This document shows, piece by piece, positions 60,188 through 64,000 of a stretch of DNA of 64,000 bases (positions within the stretch are counted from its first letter, which is position 1; every line of letters starts with the position of its first letter). Source of the stretch: VRUE01 sp963704515 (GTDB taxonomy: Bacteria > Actinomycetota > Thermoleophilia > Solirubrobacterales > 70-9). Below the pieces are notes generated by a model that saw nothing but the letters and a program-made list of their open reading frames with translations, had not been told where the DNA came from and made no database searches. Made by a program: the position numbers and the translations under genes. The DNA is taken from the NCBI GenBank assembly GCA_963704515.1, contig OY969913.1, positions 1,240,001 through 1,304,000 of the forward strand, given 5' to 3'.

Positions 60188-61108
60188 GTGAAGCTCGAGG
60201 GAATTCACCACATCACCGCGATTACCGCCGACGCGCAGAGCAACGTCGACTTCTATGCGGGCACGATGGGCCTGCGCCTGGTCAAGAAGACGGTCAACCA
60301 GGACAACCCGACCGTCTACCACCTCTTCTTCGCCGACGAGAAGGGCAGCGCCGGTGCCGACCTGACCTTCTTCGAGTTCCCCGGCGTGCCGCCGGGACGC
60401 GCCGGCGCCGGCGACGTGCACCGGATCGTCTGGCGGGTCGCCTCCGTGGCGGCGCTCGACTTCTGGGCGGAGCGACTGGCCGTTGCCGGGATCGAGTCCG
60501 AGCGGGCCGGGGGAGGGCTGCGCTTCGCCGACCCGGAGGGGCTTGCCCACGAGCTGGCCGTGGTCGAGGTCTCCGACGAGCCGTTGATCGCCGAACACCC
60601 CGGGGTCCCGGCCGAGGTTGCCCTGCGCGGCTTCCACGCCGTCTGCGCGTACAGCGGCGCGCCCGACACCAGCCGCGCGCTGCTCGAGGCGCTCGAGTTC
60701 GAGCCGACGGGGGATGGCGGCTGGGAGGCGCGTGGCTCGAGCCGCGGCGGTCTCTACGTCTACGACGAGCCGCCCGCCGAGCCCTCGCGCCAGGGCGCCG
60801 GCAGCGTCCACCACGTCGCCTGGGCGTCGACGATCGATGAGCACGAGCAGTGGCGTGAGCGGGCGATCTCCGCCGGGGCGCACCCGACCCCGGTGATCGA
60901 CCGCTTCTACTTCCGCTCGATCTACTTCCGCGAGCCGAGTGGCGTGCTCTTCGAGATCGCCACTCTGGGACCGGGCTTCACCGTCGACGAGCCGCTCGAG
61001 CACCTCGGCGAGAAGCTCTCGCTGCCGCCCGACTTCGAGCACCTGCGCGCCGAGGTCGAACCGAACCTGCGCCCGGTGGTCAACCCGCGCAGCGTTCCCG
61101 CCGGGTGA
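60188..61108 (+). CDS. VOC-family ring-cleaving dioxygenase
   Basis: 306 residues from GTG 60188. Two vicinal-oxygen-chelate modules are visible (LEGIHHITAITADAQSNVDF; GAGSVHHVAWASTIDEHEQW), with metal ligands His (HHIT), His (VHHVAW) and Glu (SGVLFEIATLGPGF). This matches the MhqO/LinE-like group that opens hydroquinone or catechol rings. It is coupled (4-nt GTGA overlap) to a maleylacetate reductase-like gene, which fits a hydroquinone degradation route. Exact substrate inferred only. Confidence 0.88.
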   Translation: MKLEGIHHITAITADAQSNVDFYAGTMGLRLVKKTVNQDNPTVYHLFFADEKGSAGADLTFFEFPGVPPGRAGAGDVHRIVWRVASVAALDFWAERLAVAGIESERAGGGLRFADPEGLAHELAVVEVSDEPLIAEHPGVPAEVALRGFHAVCAYSGAPDTSRALLEALEFEPTGDGGWEARGSSRGGLYVYDEPPAEPSRQGAGSVHHVAWASTIDEHEQWRERAISAGAHPTPVIDRFYFRSIYFREPSGVLFEIATLGPGFTVDEPLEHLGEKLSLPPDFEHLRAEVEPNLRPVVNPRSVPAG

Positions 61109-62109
61109 GCGACTCCTTCATCTGGCGCGACGCGGGTCGCGCCGTCGTCTTCCGCGCCGGTGGAGTGGAGGACGCCCCGCAACTGCTGACGGAGCACGGG
61201 ATGGGGCCGTTCGAGTTGCTCTCGACGCCCCGCCACCTGGACCGCGCGGCGGGGCTGGCGAGCGCGGCGACCGCGGTGCACGAGGTCGCGCCGGTCGGGG
61301 TGCCCGACGCGGCCGCGGCCATCCTCGACTCGGTCCGCGCCCCGAACCTCGTCGCCCTCGGCGGTGGCCGCGTGATCGACACGGCCAAGGCGGTCGCCGC
61401 GGTGACCGGCGCCCTGGTCGCCGCGATCCCGACCACGATGTCGGGCGCCGAGATGACCGGCATCCACCGGCTGCCCGCAGGCGCCGAGGCTCGCGTCCGC
61501 GGCATGGCGCGACCGGCCCTGGTGATCGCCGACCCCGCCGCGATGACCAGCGCCCCTGAGCCCGAGTTGCGCTTGAGCTCGATGAACGCCCTCGCCCACG
61601 GCGCAGACTCCCTCTACACCCCCTTCGCCAACCCGGTCTCCGAGATGACGGCCCTGCGCGGCGCCGAGCTGATTGCCATCTCCCTCGACGAAGACCCCTC
61701 CACCCGGGACCGCGAGTCCCTCGCCCTGGGCTCCGTCCTCTGCGGCTACGCAATCGACTCCGGCATGTTCGCCCTCCACCACGTGATCTGCCAGACCCTC
61801 GTCCGCATCTGCGGCGCCCCCCACGCAGGAACAAACGCAGCAATTCTCCCCCGAGCAATGGCCTTCATGACCCCCCGCGCCCCGGACAAGCTCCAGCTCC
61901 TCGCTGATGCGCTCGGCACCATGCCCCACGAACTCGAAGCTCGCATCCTCACTCTAGGCGGCAACCCACCGAGCCTCAGCGAGCAAGGCGGCGACCCCGC
62001 CAAGCTCCCCCAAGCCATAGAGGCGATGCTCCAACGCCCCGAGCTCGCCTTCACGCCGGACCCACCGACGCGTCCCGACCTAGAGGCGCTAATTGGGATG
62101 GCTTGGTAG
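61105..62109 (+). CDS. Iron-containing alcohol dehydrogenase, maleylacetate reductase-like
   Basis: 334 residues from GTG 61105. Cofactor loop LVALGGGRVIDTAKAVAAVT, PTTMSGAEMTGIHR, and metal-site His residues in NALAHGADSLYTPFANP, ALHHVICQTL and APHAGTNAAILP. It would reduce maleylacetate to 3-oxoadipate with NADH. The upstream coupled dioxygenase could supply this substrate from an aromatic ring. Confidence 0.85.
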   Translation: MSDSFIWRDAGRAVVFRAGGVEDAPQLLTEHGMGPFELLSTPRHLDRAAGLASAATAVHEVAPVGVPDAAAAILDSVRAPNLVALGGGRVIDTAKAVAAVTGALVAAIPTTMSGAEMTGIHRLPAGAEARVRGMARPALVIADPAAMTSAPEPELRLSSMNALAHGADSLYTPFANPVSEMTALRGAELIAISLDEDPSTRDRESLALGSVLCGYAIDSGMFALHHVICQTLVRICGAPHAGTNAAILPRAMAFMTPRAPDKLQLLADALGTMPHELEARILTLGGNPPSLSEQGGDPAKLPQAIEAMLQRPELAFTPDPPTRPDLEALIGMAW

Positions 62110-62224
62110 CGGGCGTCGGGGGACCCTCCCGGCGGCTTGTACTTTTTCGTAGTGAGCCCGCGAGGCGCCAGCCCAACTCCTCTCCACCGGAAAAGTTGAG
62201 CCGGGAGGGTCCCCCGACGCCCGC
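62109..62224. repeat. Perfect 25-bp inverted repeat in intergenic region
   Basis: Arms 62109-62133 (beginning GCGGGCGTCGGGGGACC) and 62200-62224 are perfect complements, 66 nt apart. Inside is a smaller stem CAACT/AGTTG (62174-62178 and 62194-62198). The left arm touches the reductase stop. It may end transcription from the left, but has no T-run. Confidence 0.92.
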
Positions 62225-62265
62225 CCCCCGGTAACCCCAGTCCCTGACCCGTGTAGCCACCACGC

Positions 62266-63930
62266 ATGGACCCGTCCCGCCTCCAGGCATACCACGAGTA
62301 CACGCGCCGCCACGGCGTCAACCCGGTGCTCTACCTGCTCGCCCGGGTCTTCCTCACCCCCTTCTTCCTCACCTACTTCCGCTACGCCCGCACCGGCCGC
62401 GAACACGGCCGCGTCAAGGGCGGCCTGATCGTCGCCTCGAACCACCGCAGCTTCCTCGACCCGTTCGCGATCGGCGGCGCTCTGCCCTGGCGGCGGTCGC
62501 TCAACTACGTCGCCAAGGTCGAGCTTTTCGAGCGGCGTTGGCAGGGGTGGATCCTCTCGCGGCTCGGCGCCTTCCCGATCCGGCGGGGCGAGTCCGACGA
62601 GGACTCGGTGGAGACCGCGCGCCAGGTGGTGGAGCGGGGCGGCGCGGTCTGCATCTTCCCCGAGGGGACCCGCATCCGCAGCGGCTCGCTGGCGGAGCCG
62701 AAGCGCGGCGTCGGCCGGCTCGCGCTGCAGACCGGCGCGCCGGTGATCCCGGCCGCCGTGCTCGGCACCGAACACGTGCGGCGCGGCTGGCGCATCCGTC
62801 CGCGCAAGGTCAAGGTCCGGCTCGGCAAGGCGATGACCTTCCCGCGCGCCGCCGACCCGTCGCGAGGCCTCGCCTCCAACGTCACGGCGCGCATCTGGCC
62901 AAACGTAGAGCTGCAGTGGGAGGACCTCGGCGGGCTGCCGCCGATGCGCCGCGCGGCGGTGATCGGCGCCGGCAGCTGGGGCACCGCGGTCGCGGTCCTG
63001 CTCGCTCGCGGCGGGCTCGATGTCCAACTCGCCACGCGCAGCGCGGCGCAGGCGGCGGAGATCGAGGAGGCGCGCGAGAACCGGCGCTACCTCGAGGGCG
63101 TGCGGCTGCCCGACTCGGTCACCGTGAGCCAGGCCTCCGAAGTCGAGCTCGCCGGCCTCGACCTGGTCTGCCTGGCGATTCCCTCCGGCTCGCTGCCGCA
63201 GGCGGTCGGCGCGATCGCCGACCGGGTTGGCGCTCGTTCGGCGGTGCTGCTCCTCACCAAGGGCTTGATCGCGCCGCTCGGTCAGCTGCCCGCCGAGTAC
63301 GTCGGCGAGCGGGTGCGCGCCCGCGCGATCGCCTGCCTCGGCGGTCCCGCTCACGCGCGCGAGGCGGTCTCCGGCTCGGCCGCGCTGGTGCTCGGCTCCG
63401 CCGACCGCGACCTGCGCGACCAGCTCGGTCGCGTCTTCGACCGCTCCGGCCTGGTCTGCGAGCGCTCGCCCGACGTCACCGGGGTCGAGATGGCCGGCGC
63501 CGCCAAGAACGCCGCCGCGCTCGCCGCGGCCGCGGCCGAGCCGCACGGCCAGAACGCCGCCGGGATCGCCGCCGCCCAGGTCTGGAGCGAGTGCATCGAG
63601 CACGCGATCGGGCTCGGCGCCGACCTCGCCACCTTCTCCGGCCTTGCCGGGGTCGGCGACCTGACCGCGACCGTGATGGCGCCGACCGGGCGCAACCGGC
63701 GCGCCGGCGAGCTGCTGGGACGGGGCACGCCCGCGGCCGAGATCCCCGCCCAGATCGGCCAGGCGTCTGAGGGGCTCGACGCCGTGCCGCTGCTCGCCGA
63801 GGCAACCTCTGCCGCGGGCGGTCGCAGCGAGGCGCTGAGCGGGCTGGCGGCGCTGATCCGCGGCGAGATCGACGCCGACGCCTGGGTCGCCGGCCTGCGC
63901 AGGGTCGAGCGCGCCAGGGAGGCCGCCTGA
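62266..63930 (+). CDS. Acyltransferase / glycerol-3-phosphate dehydrogenase fusion (PlsC-GpsA)
   Basis: 554 residues. Residues ~1-225 are a PlsC-type acyltransferase: NHRSFLD (HX4D), FPIRRGESDED, FPEGTRIR and the hydrophobic GAPVIPAAVLG. Residues ~227-550 are a complete GpsA: VIGAGSWGTAVAVLLARGG (NAD(P) fold), LLLTKGLIAPLGQ, ACLGGPAHAREAV, AGAAKNAAALAAAAAE with the catalytic Lys, and GDLTATVMAPTGRNRRAGEL. There is no stop or frame shift between them; the junction is GLPPMRRAAV. GpsA makes sn-glycerol-3-phosphate, and PlsC adds the second acyl chain to lysophosphatidate. Fusion would put backbone synthesis and acylation in one chain. An internal start at the ATG of MRRAAV could also yield free GpsA. 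Confidence 0.9.
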   Translation: MDPSRLQAYHEYTRRHGVNPVLYLLARVFLTPFFLTYFRYARTGREHGRVKGGLIVASNHRSFLDPFAIGGALPWRRSLNYVAKVELFERRWQGWILSRLGAFPIRRGESDEDSVETARQVVERGGAVCIFPEGTRIRSGSLAEPKRGVGRLALQTGAPVIPAAVLGTEHVRRGWRIRPRKVKVRLGKAMTFPRAADPSRGLASNVTARIWPNVELQWEDLGGLPPMRRAAVIGAGSWGTAVAVLLARGGLDVQLATRSAAQAAEIEEARENRRYLEGVRLPDSVTVSQASEVELAGLDLVCLAIPSGSLPQAVGAIADRVGARSAVLLLTKGLIAPLGQLPAEYVGERVRARAIACLGGPAHAREAVSGSAALVLGSADRDLRDQLGRVFDRSGLVCERSPDVTGVEMAGAAKNAAALAAAAAEPHGQNAAGIAAAQVWSECIEHAIGLGADLATFSGLAGVGDLTATVMAPTGRNRRAGELLGRGTPAAEIPAQIGQASEGLDAVPLLAEATSAAGGRSEALSGLAALIRGEIDADAWVAGLRRVERAREAA

Positions 63931-63948
63931 TGCGATTAGGCTTCAGCC

Positions 63949-64000
63949 GTGTCCGAGCAGGAGAACGTCGAGCCGGCGAGCCTCGATCCCGAGGCCAAGG
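63949..64000 (+). CDS. Start of a further gene, truncated by window edge
   Basis: GTG 63949 opens a frame reading VSEQENVEPASLDPEAK up to the window end, 18 nt after the fusion gene stop. Only 17 codons are visible, acidic and without a recognisable motif. Confidence 0.4.
   Translation, partial: MSEQENVEPASLDPEAK

Overview
The window is a high-GC bacterial chromosome segment, most likely from an actinobacterium of the Thermoleophilia/Solirubrobacterales type. This rests on the GC-rich codon use, many GTG/TTG starts, CarD, decamer-repeat (NAVTTSKLA-like) surface proteins, and the gene content and order of the housekeeping block. The lineage is an inference from gene content; no database search was possible.

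Layout. (1) 1-5.4 kb holds core genes: the 3' part of a sirtuin, an ammonium transporter with a strong terminator, a LysR regulator divergent from a universal stress protein, and a HAD hydrolase. (2) 5.4-23.1 kb is an accessory island of orphan and defence-like genes. It contains a possible HExxH metalloprotease, HEPN-like proteins, a TPR-CHAT protease, a RusA-like resolvase, a Dam-type methylase translationally coupled to a PD-(D/E)XK/DGQHR/HEPN-like protein, an AbrB-Doc toxin pair, a short tyrosine recombinase and an HNH protein. Seven same-orientation copies of an 11-bp motif (GCTTYGCGCGA) lie only between genes in this island and divide it into cassette-like blocks. (3) 23.1-28.7 kb has a large multidomain wall hydrolase, a nucleoside phosphorylase, a P-II protein lacking the usual uridylylated tyrosine, and a MerR-cyclase fusion. 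(4) 28.7-55.8 kb is a housekeeping block whose order closely follows the Bacillus tilS-to-sigH region: tilS, hpt, ftsH, folP, folB, folK, coaX, dus, greA, lysS, clpC, disA, carD, ispD, ispF, cysS, rlmB, sigH-like. The place of radA between clpC and disA is taken by an aldo/keto reductase, an AAA ATPase and an MFS pump. (5) 55.8-64 kb holds a GNAT protein, a small scarred region (initiator-tRNA 3' half, gene fragments, a Phd-VapC pair whose toxin gene runs into tRNA-Thr), a SHOCT membrane protein, a VOC dioxygenase with a maleylacetate reductase-like partner, and a PlsC-GpsA fusion.

Functional links. tilS-hpt-ftsH, the folate genes (folP/folB/folK), the isoprenoid genes (ispD/ispF), c-di-AMP synthesis (disA) and stress control (clpC, carD, sigH-like) form tightly packed and partly overlapping operons. 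folP and cysS are each interrupted by a single missing G in a seven-G run, which looks like homopolymer sequencing error rather than gene decay. Several long perfect palindromes (48.9, 53.9, 54.1 and 62.1 kb) are unexplained, two of them inside cysS. The sigma-factor gene has a promoter followed by a ~110-nt leader that can fold in two mutually exclusive ways.
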